Notes: generated by a model from the sequence alone, not told the origin. Positions 28,212-38,064 are shown, counted from the stretch's first letter. The stretch: 64,000 nt of DNA from Lachnospiraceae bacterium (GCA_029067085.1 JAIEFE010000020.1:1-64000); one strand, 5' to 3'. Translations and numbers: made by a program.

Positions 28212-29303
28212 ATGTCGAAAGAGAAAAAAGGATCCCAAAAGAAACAGATCCGTAACAGCAAGTATCATGACAGCAGCAGTAAACTCATCTTTGGAAACGC
28301 AGAATTGTGTTCCCAGTTCCTCAGAAACTACATGGATATCCCACTCCTTAAAAATGTCCGTGCTGAAGATATCGAGGATGTCACGGAACGGTACATACCC
28401 ATGTTCACGGAGGAACGCAATTCAGATACGGTAAAACGTATAAAATTATCAGAAAAAGACACATTATTTTTTGTCACGCTTATTGAACACAAGACCAAAG
28501 TAGATTATAATGTGAGTATGCAGCTTCTCCGCTACATGGTCTACATATGGGAAGACTATGAAAAGGAGATGGAGAAGAAAAAGAAAGGGATCAGCAAGAC
28601 GAAAAACTTCCGGTATCCTCCGATCCTGCCCATTGTATACTATGAGGGGAGCGGAAGGTGGACAGCGCCCTGTAATATCAAAGACAGGATATACTTTGAT
28701 GAAGCCTTTGAGCCTTTCACCCCTAAGTTTTTCTATAAGCTGGTGCAGCTCAACGACTACAGCGTGGAAGAATTGGTTGAAAAGAAGGATGAACTGTCCC
28801 TGCTGATGCTGATCAACCGGCTGCAGAGTATTGCGGCATTCAGGGAGCTTAACTTACCAAAGGATTATCTGAAAGACCTGTCAGAGAATTCCACGGATGA
28901 ACTGTTGGAGATCATCGCAAAGGTGACGGCAGCCATGCTGAGACATTTACATCTGCCGGAAGAGGAAGTTGCGGAGTTTACTGATCAGGTAAAGGAGCGG
29001 GATATGGCAGTATTATTTGAATACTTTGAGGACGTTGATCTACCGGCAGAGCGTAAAAAGGCGAGAGAAGAAGGTCGTGCAGAGGGCTTAGCAGAAGGTC
29101 TTACAGAGGGTCGTGTAGAGGGTCGTGCAGAGGGTCGTGCAGAAGGACTCACGGAAGGCCACTCTCAAGGTCTCGCGGAGGGCGAATCCCGTTTCGCCAA
29201 GTTGACCCAGCTTCTGCTGGAATCCGGCCGCATGGATGACCTGTCAAGAGCCGTCAGCGATCTGGAATACAGGAAGAAATTATATCAGCAAAACGACTTA
29301 TAA
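28212..29303 (+). CDS. Rpn-type PD-(D/E)XK nuclease with Glu-Gly repeat tail
   Basis: This is a 363-residue protein of the Rpn/transposase_31 family. The start MSKEKKGSQKKQ at 28212 follows AAAGGAG. The core shows IFGNAELCSQFLRNYM near residue 30 and the catalytic stretch LFFVTLIEHKTKVDYNVSMQ with E-x-K near residue 100. The tail (about residues 280-330) consists of EGRAEG/EGLTEG four-residue repeats. An internal ATG at 29004 with a strong ribosome binding site would give a separate C-terminal product. It is divergent from another Rpn gene with a different core, so the two are not a recent duplication. Confidence 0.82.
   Translation: MSKEKKGSQKKQIRNSKYHDSSSKLIFGNAELCSQFLRNYMDIPLLKNVRAEDIEDVTERYIPMFTEERNSDTVKRIKLSEKDTLFFVTLIEHKTKVDYNVSMQLLRYMVYIWEDYEKEMEKKKKGISKTKNFRYPPILPIVYYEGSGRWTAPCNIKDRIYFDEAFEPFTPKFFYKLVQLNDYSVEELVEKKDELSLLMLINRLQSIAAFRELNLPKDYLKDLSENSTDELLEIIAKVTAAMLRHLHLPEEEVAEFTDQVKERDMAVLFEYFEDVDLPAERKKAREEGRAEGLAEGLTEGRVEGRAEGRAEGLTEGHSQGLAEGESRFAKLTQLLLESGRMDDLSRAVSDLEYRKKLYQQNDL
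29004..29303 (+). CDS. Probable intragenic C-terminal product of the Rpn gene (RpnS-like)
   Basis: An in-frame ATG at 29004 (codon 265 of the long gene) is preceded by AAAGGAG at 28991-28997 with 6 nt spacing, as good as the site of the full gene. The product would be 99 residues, MAVLFEYFEDVDLP followed by the EGRAEG repeat tail. This matches the pattern known for Rpn toxins, where the C-terminal domain is made separately and inhibits the nuclease. Translation is not proven. Confidence 0.5.
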   Translation: MAVLFEYFEDVDLPAERKKAREEGRAEGLAEGLTEGRVEGRAEGRAEGLTEGHSQGLAEGESRFAKLTQLLLESGRMDDLSRAVSDLEYRKKLYQQNDL

Positions 29304-29345
29304 TTTTGCTTTTCGATGAATGCTTAGTATTGACAGCATATGAAA

Positions 29346-29377
29346 AACGGCTCCGGAACCTAGCGACCCGGAGCTGT
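29346..29377 (-). terminator. Terminator hairpin between the Rpn gene and the group II intron
   Basis: ACGGCTCCGG (29347-29356) pairs with CCGGAGCTGT (29368-29377). On the minus strand TTTTT follows directly. On the plus strand the tail is only loosely T-rich. It can end readthrough from the intron side and may also serve the plus-strand Rpn gene. Confidence 0.65.
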
Positions 29378-29378
29378 T

Positions 29379-30850
29379 CTATTTATATAGAGATTTTTGT
29401 TCCTTATGATAATTCCTCATCACCTGTTTGAATTGCCAGGATTGTCGATCGAGTAGGAGGTAGGCGATTATTTCGCCTACCGACCTCTCACACCACCGTA
29501 TGTACCGTTCGGTATACGACGGTTCAATCAACTTAACAAGTAACACACCTTTTGGTGTATAGTCTAACATTGAAACTAATCCAAATCGGGTTAGTTTCTC
29601 TTTTGTTACCGCTATGTTCATAGCACCTCTCTGGCATATGTAGGCAATTCTTGCCCCTGTATATGCCGTAGACCACACATATTTGCGGCTTATACCCAGT
29701 TTTATCAGATTCTCTGCTCTGTTCTGCGGCGTTTTCCAAGGCTTCCAAATACACATGCGGATTCGGTATCTGATTTGCTTGTCAATCCTTGCACAGAGAT
29801 TCTTCATACTACCGATTTTGAAGTAGTTTACCCATCCGCAAATCAACTGGTTCAGTTTCTGCACTTTATAGCTGTTGCTTACTCCTCAGCTTCTGCTTGT
29901 GAGTTTCTTCATCTGCGCCTTGAACTTTGCTACCGCTTTCTGGTGCGGTCTGGCTTTGTATGTTTTGGCAAATGAGTCAAAGTAAAATCCAAATCCGAGA
30001 TACTTGATTCCCTTAGGCTTGTCAACCTTGCTCTTCTCAGCATTTACCTTTAATCCAAGCTTCTCCTCAATAAATCGGGGCACGCTCTTCATTACTCGTT
30101 CTGCCGCCTGTCTGCTCCCGACCATCTGCATAGCGCACAAAATCCAGTCCTCTTGCTTCCAGCTCTTTATCCAGCTCATTCAGCATGATGTTCGCCAACA
30201 GCGGTGATATGTTTCCTCCCTGTGGCGTGCCGATTACCGTATCTTCGTACTCATCGTCAATCATTACTCCGCTGACAAGGAACTTTCTCACCACCGATAT
30301 GACGTCTCCGTCCTTTATTGTCCGTCCAAAGATTGTCATCAGCCTGTCATGGTCAACTGTGTCAAAGAACTTTACAAGGTCGATGTCCACAATCCAGCTG
30401 TGTCCGTCGTTCATCATTTCCAATGCTTTCAAGACCGCCTGTTGTGCGCACCTGTCAGGTCTGAATCCGTAACTGTGGTCGTGAAACTGCTCTTCAAATA
30501 TCGGAGTAAGTACCTGTGCCACCGCCTGTTGTACAAAACGGTCTACTACGGTTGGTACTCCAAGGTTTCTTACTCCGCCGTCAGGTTTGGGTATCTCCAC
30601 CCTGCGGACTGGCTGCGGCTTGTATTTTCTCGTCCGCAACTGTTCCTTGATGATGTCGCCGTTTTCCGAAAGGTATTCGCCCAGTTCTTCGACAGCCATG
30701 CCATCTACTCCTGCCGCTCCTTTGTTTCTTACGACTTGCAGAATATGCCACCTTGAGATTATCTTTGCTTAGTATCTGCTCCATGAGACTACTTGTCTCC
30801 ATGCGTTGCTTCCTTTCTGCCCCTTTTACCTCTGCCGCCTTTGATGTCAT
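29379..30850 (-). pseudogene. ltrA: Broken group II intron reverse transcriptase/maturase
   Basis: The intron-encoded protein is recognisable throughout, with PKPDGGVRNLGVPTVVDRFV, the RT block YGFRPDRCAQQAV, TPQGGNISPLLANIMLNELD and the maturase C-terminus. It has three lesions. An extra T near 30741-30744 shifts the frame after DNLKVAY. A small deletion at about 30123 removes the second Asp of the catalytic YADD and shifts the frame. A Trp codon near 29887 has become TGA. It cannot make active protein. The last open frame runs through domain V (EPSYTERYIRWCER) and past the intron end to 29379. Confidence 0.88.
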
Positions 30851-31298
30851 CGACAGGCGTATGCTCCGGCTACGAAGTGGAACGTACTTCAACTGATCGA
30901 TTGTTCGGCCCTTCACTCCGCTCCCATTACAGGAGCTTCTAATTGAACTTGTTCAATTTGCTACTCATGTCTTCTGCTGACTTCTCACAGTTCATTGTTA
31001 CTACGGCTGATGAGACCGCCTGTGAGATCTCCCCGGTTAAGGTGCGAACTCTTTCCCTCCATGCACCTGCCGTATTTACTCGTACTTCCGGCAAGCTTTT
31101 GGACTTCAGTGCCTTTTCACCTTATCCGTATTTCCGAGCCTTATATGCGGTTCCTGTCCGTCAGGTCAGAGGTTTGCCTACAGCTTCCTTCAGATTCCGC
31201 CTCACGGCGGCCACCCTTGCTGTTCAGCTATGTGCTTCGTCGTTGCCTACGCGGACTCGGGACTTTCACCCGTTAGAGTTCTCTCATGCTGGGCAAAC
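29448..31298 (-). mobile_element. Class C group II intron inserted behind the terminator of a giant secreted protein gene
   Basis: On the minus strand the 5' end GTTTGCCCAGCATG follows a T-run at 31298, and the body carries GGTGAAAGTCC and the conserved domain I to III elements of the Oceanobacillus iheyensis type. Near the 3' end lie a domain V-like stretch (about 29470-29530) and a domain VI hairpin (GGTAGGCGAAATAATCGCCTACC), and the intron ends CTACTCGAT at 29448. The position directly after the terminator at 31306-31344 is the usual class C target. Its own protein is broken, so any mobility would need help in trans. Confidence 0.85.
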
Positions 31299-31305
31299 AA
31301 AAAAC

Positions 31306-31344
31306 AAACCAGGGCAAAATTCCAATGAAATTTTACCCTGGTTT
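31306..31344 (-). terminator. Terminator of the 2141-residue secreted protein gene
   Basis: AAACCAGGG with an A-rich extension (31306-31320) pairs with the complementary arm ending CCCTGGTTT (31329-31344). On the minus strand a T-run follows and marks the intron insertion point. Confidence 0.88.
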
Positions 31345-31414
31345 ATAATACTTATTTAATTGATTTCACAAATGCTGTACCGGCTCTTGTGAAACTATCG
31401 GCATTGGTGCCTGT

Positions 31415-34400
31415 TTACTTTGCCGGATTCTGCATACTGACATGAAGTGTACATGCAAAGCTGTCGCTATCATATTCTTTAACCTCAATGTACACAGTCT
31501 GATTGGCAGTTAAATATTGGCTAAATGAAAAATTATTGTCTATAGTACCGATATTCAAACCACCACTTGCATCGTCATCATTGCTTTTTAATTGCACATT
31601 ACTACTGTTATACAATGTGCCGATGGTATCATATGTTCCGGTTGACCAGAAATAATATGTTCCCGCGTAAGGTGCTGTAAATGCGCACCTTACGCTTCCA
31701 GAAGCCGCCGATACACTCTCAGTCAATAACTCTCCGGCTACTGGTACATCCGGTTCACCATATCCAGGCTCATTGTCTCCATAGTACGCCAAGTTGTTAT
31801 ATGCATTCTGCACCGCATCTACATGAATATTGTATCTGGCGATCACTTTATTGCCCATGATCTTGGACTTCACCTCTAATATGGTGTCGCCCGGTTTCAG
31901 ACCTTTCAAGGTAATGCAGTAGGTGCCTGCCGCTGCCTTAACGCTCGCCACCTTGGCATCGCCGACTGTCCAGACCAGTGTATCGTTGACACGGCCACGG
32001 TTGTACTGTACATCGGCTGTCAGAGTATAAGCGTTTCCGGAAACCGCATTTAAGGTAGTTCTGTACTCACTTAAATTCATGTTCCTGTCGCCTTCGGATA
32101 CAGTAATTCCCATGCCGCCTCTCTTATCACAGCCCCAGATCCACTCTCCATAGTAATATTCATTTCCAAGATACCAATCCTGCGCCGGGATCTTCGTGGT
32201 CTTCACCTTGGCAGTGGTCGGCTTAGCCTTATTTGCGGCATAAATCGGCGTCAGGCTGACGGTGTACTGAGACTCCTTGTAGAGCTTGATATAGGCCCCG
32301 ATATTCGGAATTTCATAGGTGTCTTTCACTACTGTCCATACAGGGTCACCATCGTCATACATCAGATTGCCTTCCGCATCGCGTACCTGGATGTATCTTC
32401 CCTGTTTATCAGTCGCATATAACGTATTAATATCGCTCCAGCCAATCACTTTGCTGTAAATCGGCTTCTTCGCATCGGAAATCTCCAGCAGGAAGCTGTT
32501 TGCACCACCCGTATATTTGAAGGTCAGTCCGAAGTTATTATGAATCACGTCACACGCTTTCAGGTTCTTTACCTGCTCCAAATCTTTGGATTTGATCGTG
32601 ACCTTGACCGTAGCCTTATCCGTCCCGGATATCTTCTCCACATTCTTATCCGTCAGATCCAGTGTCAGCGTACCGCCGCCATTAATTGCTCTCAGGTTGC
32701 CGTACTCATTCACCGCAAAGTTCTTCTCCTGATTCTGGTCCTTAATCGCCTTGTGGACTTTTTCCAGATCGATCAAGCGGTTCGGATAAGCAGTCAATTT
32801 CACTTTACCGAGGTTATAGGTAAGCAGACTCCTGAGAGACACTTCCTGTCCTACGGACAATGTGACCGACTTCTTAGCTGCCGCAACGGAATCCGCTTCC
32901 TCTATGATCAGCGGCAAGCCAGCAACATCCTCCGCACCGGTAACCGTATCGCGGACTCTGACATACAAATTACCACCATCCGGGAATCCTGTTATCTTGA
33001 TCTTGCCCTTCTTATCGATGCTGGCGTAATCATTCTTGGTTCCCCAGCCCCAGGTGCCCGTCTTCTTATCATAGCAGCCATACAGTGCGTACTCCAACTT
33101 CGGCTCCTCGTAGACATCCTTATACTTAGCCTTATCTTCCTTTCCGAAAGGAAGTTTGAGCCATATCTTATCGGTAATATTGTTATGATCCGTTAAAAGC
33201 TTGCCCGAATCTAACACTTCAGGGAATGCACCTTCAACCCAGCACTCCACCACTCCGTTTTTCAACTCGGAGAATTTTATCTTATGCCGGCCATCCGTAT
33301 CATACGTCCAAGCTTTCTCGTCGTAGAATGTCAGGTCAAGACCTGCAACCTCAGCCTTCTTCGTCTTCACGTTGACGACCGCGCCCGCTGCGCTCTCGTT
33401 CATCGCCGCCTGCGTCACTACACCGCCGGTTCCGTCAGTAAGCGTCCTGACCGCGCACACGTTACGTACGTAGATTGTGTAATCTTTCTTGATATCCAGA
33501 CCCAACAGTCTTCTCACATAACCATAGCTGTTTCTGTTAGAATCCTCTGTTCCTTTGGTAATATAAACCGGTGCAATAGCGAAGCCTTTCTCCTGCCACT
33601 GGTTCTCCTTCATATCTTTCAGAATGCTATCAAATCCAGCAGCATTCTTAGGAGCGACAGTCTTCTCCATAACGTAAATCTCACGGCGATAGCCATAAGC
33701 CGGAGAATCGTAATTCAGTTCAACGTATGTGCCGTGCGCCGTTGCCTTCACTTTCTTCGGTGCATCCAGCTTCGTCACATTAATCTTGAGTGTCGCAGTT
33801 TTTGCATTCGGAACCTTCTCCGGTTTACCGTTTACAAGATGCTGAGGAAATACCGTAATCGTTGCACTGCCGAGCTTCAATGCTGTCACTTTACCGGTTT
33901 TAGTTACAACCAGAGTCTCAGGATCACTACTCTCATAGCCGAGGTAGATCACATCTCCCATCTGCTCCTTCGTGATCTTCACGTCGAGCTGTTCTTCCTG
34001 GCCTACCGCCAGCTTCTTGGGAGCCGCATTGAATGCCAGCGCCTTAGCAGCAACCGCATTATTCAGATTTTCCAGCTTAACAGCCTCTGAGAATTTCAGC
34101 GTGTAGGTCTCCACATAGTCGTCTTCCCAGCGAAGTCTGATTTCCTTATCGCCATCGGCTGCGTTGAACACTGCCGTAAAGGTATTCCCGCTTGTTTGAA
34201 CAAGATAACCGCCTTTCGCTTTTATCTCATTCTCATACATCGCGGTAGTAGGCATACTACTCCCATATTCCGTAGGTGCGGTAAACCTAAAGGCTACAAA
34301 ATTACCTTCTTTCTTATTCTCCGCACCATAGTTCGAATAAAAGTCAGACCATTTGATCGCCTCGGTCATCGTCACTTCCCGCTTCATGGAATCGGACGCA

Positions 34401-37400
34401 TCGTTTTTGGTCTGAATCCGGACGTTGGAAATAGTACTACTATAATTGCTCCAGCTGACAGATGCAATCGAGGAGTTCCCCGGTACTGTCGTAAACGCAG
34501 CTACAGGCTCGTTCTTGATCGTGTAGTCAATTGCCGGACAAATATGAACATTATTAACAGTATCCCAAATGTCGTCGCAGTAATCAGTCAGAGAAGAGTC
34601 CCAGTCATATCTCACTTCATAGGACTTATCTCTCTTAAGCACCTCGTTGCTTTCCAACTGCGTGTTACTGCCTTTTTCCACCACGTAGAAGTAAGGTCCG
34701 TACTCCCACGCCTGCAGATATCCATCATCATCTTTCTCCGCAAACGCTGCTTCCTGACCCATCACATAATCAGTCACCTTGTAGCGATTGCGCACATCAG
34801 CCAATACACTCTCTACAGTCGTTCCCGCCGTATAGGTCTCATTCAGATCCGCCGTCAGCGCGATCTCTTTCTGCGTGATCTTGAAAGTGCCAACTTTCAG
34901 TCCATACGGATGCTCAGCATCCCGTCCATACGGTTTATAGGTCTTGTCGCCGTCAAAGTATACATAGAGATCATAGGTGCCGGCGTCCACGACACTATTC
35001 AACGTTCTCGGGTAAACATAATCCTCGTCTTCGCTGACATTAAGAACACAATAGGTAAGCTCTGCATCGGCGTCGCCTGCCTTCGTGACGGTCACCACAC
35101 CATCCGGAAGCTCGAACGGCTTCGCATCATATTCCTTTTCCTTTGTCACCCATTTCGTGGGATCTACCGTAATCGTCAGCTCCCCGGTTCCCATAGGCAG
35201 AACTGTGATCGTTCTCGGTATGGCCTCAAACACATCCTTACGGCTCGCCACCCCATCAGTTACCACATACTCTAAAGGCATGCATGTATAGTTGGAATCA
35301 ATATAATAGTCACCGTTGCCAAAATATCTTATGTCGCAGCCCACAAGCTGATATTTGATATTATCATTTCTCTCAAAATTTTCAAAAAGAAGCTCATACC
35401 AATCAGCATACTGATCAAAGTATTCCTTCGGAACCGGAGGGGTTGCGGTCGTCTCTTTCACGATCTCTCCGCTGGGAACTATATCCTCGTTCGGAAGCGT
35501 CCCTCCATCCTTCGCAGTGACCGTATATTCGATCGCTTTCTCACCGTAGAAGAAGCTATACATACTGCTCCCATCCAGAACCTCATAAGACTCTTCCTTC
35601 GGTGTGATCGTTACTTCTCTCGGATCGATGGCAAAATATATCGTCACAGGATCTGCAGAATAGTATGTATCAGGATCGATCTTATCTTCATAGGAAATAG
35701 TCAGCTTATAGACACCGGCATTCTTAAGATCAGTCCCGGTACGGCTAATCCATTCCCACGTATCAAAGGTCTCATTCTTCTCCGCTATCTCCGCGTCGAT
35801 CCGGTCATCATACCAAGTCCCTTCACCATAACCCTGGAACCACTTATAGGTGAACTCACGCTGTTCTGTCCTGATCTCCGTTCCGTCTTCTGTCGTTAAT
35901 TTAACCTGATTTTTATACTGGCTCGCTGCCGTGAAGATCGGAGCGCCGTCATATTGCTTCGGGTTCAGCTCTGCAATCGTCTTGGCACCTTTCTTCTCTC
36001 CCAGCAGACCAGAAACATCAATCTTTGCCTTTGTTCCGGCCTTTACGTCCACTGCCAGTTCCTTCCCCTCGGCGGTAGTCGTATTCGTATAGTAATTGGA
36101 ATCTACGCCATTGTCGCTGCTGCTATTTATATTACTAATATTTGCATAGCTTCCACTTGCGTTCAAAACCGCTTTTCTGCCCGCAAAAATCACGCGGTAC
36201 TGATACTTTGTCTCTGTCTCCTCTACAACCAGACTGAGACTGAGCTTCTGATCCATTGAGTCCATATTCGTCCAAGCAGTACCGTCGGTCGATCTCTGCA
36301 AGGTAAACAGAGGCTCGTAAATCTGGCTCCTGCCGCTATTAGCGAAGCTCGTTCCCCAGATATGCTTTGCCTTTACATCTGCCGTAAGATCCGTGACATT
36401 CTCACCGACCTTATGAAGCACCTTGTACTCGATTTTTGCCAGCACCTCGCCCACAGTAATATTTTCGGGAACCGTCAGCGGCGCTGCATTCGCTGCCTCT
36501 ACCGTAAGCTCCATCGGCGTGATTTTCACAGCAATATTTGCACTGCTCTCGGCATAGACACCGTCCTTGCCCGGATAAACTACCTTGTAAGTATAGTCTC
36601 CTGCCGCTGTGGGAGCTTTGACTTTGCCGTTCTCATCCAGTTCAGCACCTGGGTATGTAACCCATTCTCCGACTGTCTCAGCGCCGTCTAATTTCTTATA
36701 CTCGTTAGCTGTGGCATCCCAATACTGCACTTCAACAACGGTATAGTCCTCAGCAGTACCCTCCTTCGGGTCGCTTATCGCTTCTCCATTATATTCCTTC
36801 GTAATCTGGGTGGCTTCCTCTTCACCCTCCTGCTTCCAGTTATCCGTCAGCTTAACTGTGATCTGCGTTCTGATCAAATCGGCTATCTCAATATCCACCG
36901 TGAAGGGCTTCAACTCGTAGTTATTCTTCTTATCCTCAGCGAGTCCGTCCTTAAAAGCCGGCGTAAACGCCATGACATAGTCGCCGCCCTTGACCAGGAG
37001 TTCATCTGTCCCTATCTCAGCCCCAGTCAGCGCATTCTTGATAACCATGGTAAGGGTGACATCACCCGACTCTTTACTAAGTTCATCCGCACCACCGGAT
37101 ATTCTATCAATGACAGGTGTCGCAATCTCACTTCTCTTTGTGCCTGGTTTCACGTTCAGCTTATTCTGGTAAGTTAACCCTTCCAAACTAATCGTCACAG
37201 GCGCCTTTGTGATCTCACAATTCACAGTCAGCGACTCTGCACCTTCATAGGTGAGCACAGCCTGGTAGCTTCCCGCATTCTTCGGAGAACCCGTAATTGC
37301 TGTATCATTCTGCTTCCATGTACAGTTAACCTTAGTTTGCTCTTCAGCGGAAGCAGCTTCGCCGTCTTTCTTCAGCTCCACATAATCCAAAATAGACGCA

Positions 37401-37840
37401 AAGGGCTGTCCTCCGTTATATTCTGCTTTGGTTTCAAATTCACCATCGAGAACGATCTCATAGACCGGCGTAGCCGCAGGCGTATCTCCATCCGCGTTCA
37501 CTTCCGTATCTCCGCCGTCGGTCACGGCATCATCCCCAGCCTTATCCTCGGAGGTCGCGGCATCATCCTCGCCCTCGGTTTCCTCGGTCGTTGCCACATT
37601 TGCATCGGTCGCCGCATCATCGTCCGACACGATGGCACCCGCATCCTTCGGATCGCCTTCGTCCTCCGGCACATTCACATCGCCGCTTTCCTCTGCCACG
37701 ACATTCACGATGTCCTCTGCAGCGTCATCGCCTGCAGGTGCAGCGAGCGCCGTCGAGGGTACCATAGTGACTGTCATAGCTACAGCCAGCATCATAGCCA
37801 GTATTCTTCTGGTCAGATACCGCTTCTTCGTCTTACCCAT
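31415..37840 (-). CDS. Giant secreted multi-domain repeat protein (2141 residues)
   Basis: A signal peptide (1-33, MMLAVAMTVTMVPSTALA) leads to an acidic Ala/Asp/Glu-rich stretch (about 35-130). Many beta-sandwich modules of the MBG/YDG kind follow, each with a KEYNG- or KEYDAK-like element. A Big_2-type Ig domain (KKLAVGQEEQLDVKI) lies near residue 1300, further Ig-like modules follow, and one pre-peptidase C-terminal-like module ends the chain (CAFTAPYAGTYYFWSTG, about 2050-2130). No LPxTG or SLH anchor is visible. I chose the ATG at 37840 because GAGGAGG precedes it. It is a paralogue of the 3613-residue protein. Its promoter contains a G10 tract. Confidence 0.85.
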   Translation of the reverse strand: MGKTKKRYLTRRILAMMLAVAMTVTMVPSTALAAPAGDDAAEDIVNVVAEESGDVNVPEDEGDPKDAGAIVSDDDAATDANVATTEETEGEDDAATSEDKAGDDAVTDGGDTEVNADGDTPAATPVYEIVLDGEFETKAEYNGGQPFASILDYVELKKDGEAASAEEQTKVNCTWKQNDTAITGSPKNAGSYQAVLTYEGAESLTVNCEITKAPVTISLEGLTYQNKLNVKPGTKRSEIATPVIDRISGGADELSKESGDVTLTMVIKNALTGAEIGTDELLVKGGDYVMAFTPAFKDGLAEDKKNNYELKPFTVDIEIADLIRTQITVKLTDNWKQEGEEEATQITKEYNGEAISDPKEGTAEDYTVVEVQYWDATANEYKKLDGAETVGEWVTYPGAELDENGKVKAPTAAGDYTYKVVYPGKDGVYAESSANIAVKITPMELTVEAANAAPLTVPENITVGEVLAKIEYKVLHKVGENVTDLTADVKAKHIWGTSFANSGRSQIYEPLFTLQRSTDGTAWTNMDSMDQKLSLSLVVEETETKYQYRVIFAGRKAVLNASGSYANISNINSSSDNGVDSNYYTNTTTAEGKELAVDVKAGTKAKIDVSGLLGEKKGAKTIAELNPKQYDGAPIFTAASQYKNQVKLTTEDGTEIRTEQREFTYKWFQGYGEGTWYDDRIDAEIAEKNETFDTWEWISRTGTDLKNAGVYKLTISYEDKIDPDTYYSADPVTIYFAIDPREVTITPKEESYEVLDGSSMYSFFYGEKAIEYTVTAKDGGTLPNEDIVPSGEIVKETTATPPVPKEYFDQYADWYELLFENFERNDNIKYQLVGCDIRYFGNGDYYIDSNYTCMPLEYVVTDGVASRKDVFEAIPRTITVLPMGTGELTITVDPTKWVTKEKEYDAKPFELPDGVVTVTKAGDADAELTYCVLNVSEDEDYVYPRTLNSVVDAGTYDLYVYFDGDKTYKPYGRDAEHPYGLKVGTFKITQKEIALTADLNETYTAGTTVESVLADVRNRYKVTDYVMGQEAAFAEKDDDGYLQAWEYGPYFYVVEKGSNTQLESNEVLKRDKSYEVRYDWDSSLTDYCDDIWDTVNNVHICPAIDYTIKNEPVAAFTTVPGNSSIASVSWSNYSSTISNVRIQTKNDASDSMKREVTMTEAIKWSDFYSNYGAENKKEGNFVAFRFTAPTEYGSSMPTTAMYENEIKAKGGYLVQTSGNTFTAVFNAADGDKEIRLRWEDDYVETYTLKFSEAVKLENLNNAVAAKALAFNAAPKKLAVGQEEQLDVKITKEQMGDVIYLGYESSDPETLVVTKTGKVTALKLGSATITVFPQHLVNGKPEKVPNAKTATLKINVTKLDAPKKVKATAHGTYVELNYDSPAYGYRREIYVMEKTVAPKNAAGFDSILKDMKENQWQEKGFAIAPVYITKGTEDSNRNSYGYVRRLLGLDIKKDYTIYVRNVCAVRTLTDGTGGVVTQAAMNESAAGAVVNVKTKKAEVAGLDLTFYDEKAWTYDTDGRHKIKFSELKNGVVECWVEGAFPEVLDSGKLLTDHNNITDKIWLKLPFGKEDKAKYKDVYEEPKLEYALYGCYDKKTGTWGWGTKNDYASIDKKGKIKITGFPDGGNLYVRVRDTVTGAEDVAGLPLIIEEADSVAAAKKSVTLSVGQEVSLRSLLTYNLGKVKLTAYPNRLIDLEKVHKAIKDQNQEKNFAVNEYGNLRAINGGGTLTLDLTDKNVEKISGTDKATVKVTIKSKDLEQVKNLKACDVIHNNFGLTFKYTGGANSFLLEISDAKKPIYSKVIGWSDINTLYATDKQGRYIQVRDAEGNLMYDDGDPVWTVVKDTYEIPNIGAYIKLYKESQYTVSLTPIYAANKAKPTTAKVKTTKIPAQDWYLGNEYYYGEWIWGCDKRGGMGITVSEGDRNMNLSEYRTTLNAVSGNAYTLTADVQYNRGRVNDTLVWTVGDAKVASVKAAAGTYCITLKGLKPGDTILEVKSKIMGNKVIARYNIHVDAVQNAYNNLAYYGDNEPGYGEPDVPVAGELLTESVSAASGSVRCAFTAPYAGTYYFWSTGTYDTIGTLYNSSNVQLKSNDDDASGGLNIGTIDNNFSFSQYLTANQTVYIEVKEYDSDSFACTLHVSMQNPAK

Positions 37841-37921
37841 TTTTTGTCCTCCTCTTTCTAGTTTTTCTATTACTGATTTTGTGCGCGACAAGAGCACCGC
37901 ACAACAAAAACATGTAAAATC

Positions 37922-37951
37922 ATTTTAACCCCCCCCCCATATGAAAAGCAA
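37922..37951 (-). promoter_or_regulatory. Promoter of the 2141-residue protein gene with a G10 tract in the spacer
   Basis: On the minus strand TTGCTT (37951-37946) and TAAAAT (37927-37922) are 18 nt apart, and ten consecutive G (37938-37929) fill most of the spacer. Loss of one G would give the optimal 17-nt spacing. The start codon is about 80 nt downstream. The -35 match is only three of six, so the box assignment is tentative. The tract itself is certain. Confidence 0.55.
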
Positions 37952-37993
37952 GTGTTTTATGTGTTTTGTACAATTTTTATGCAATTTTTCGTG

Positions 37994-38064
37994 ACAGCCG
38001 GTTTCGGACTGTTTTGACTGATATACGTGTCAATTTTCCGTATGGCCGGCTTTGTGGTGCGGCA
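37994..38064 (-). repeat. Remnant of a Uma2-type leader
   Basis: On the minus strand this segment matches the distal leader of the Uma2 gene at 56627-57253: CTGCCGCA, GGCCATACGGA, GACACGTATATCA and ACAGTCCGAAA occur in the same order (compare 57273-57345). No Uma2 reading frame follows it. It marks a lost or recombined copy of the module. Confidence 0.65.
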
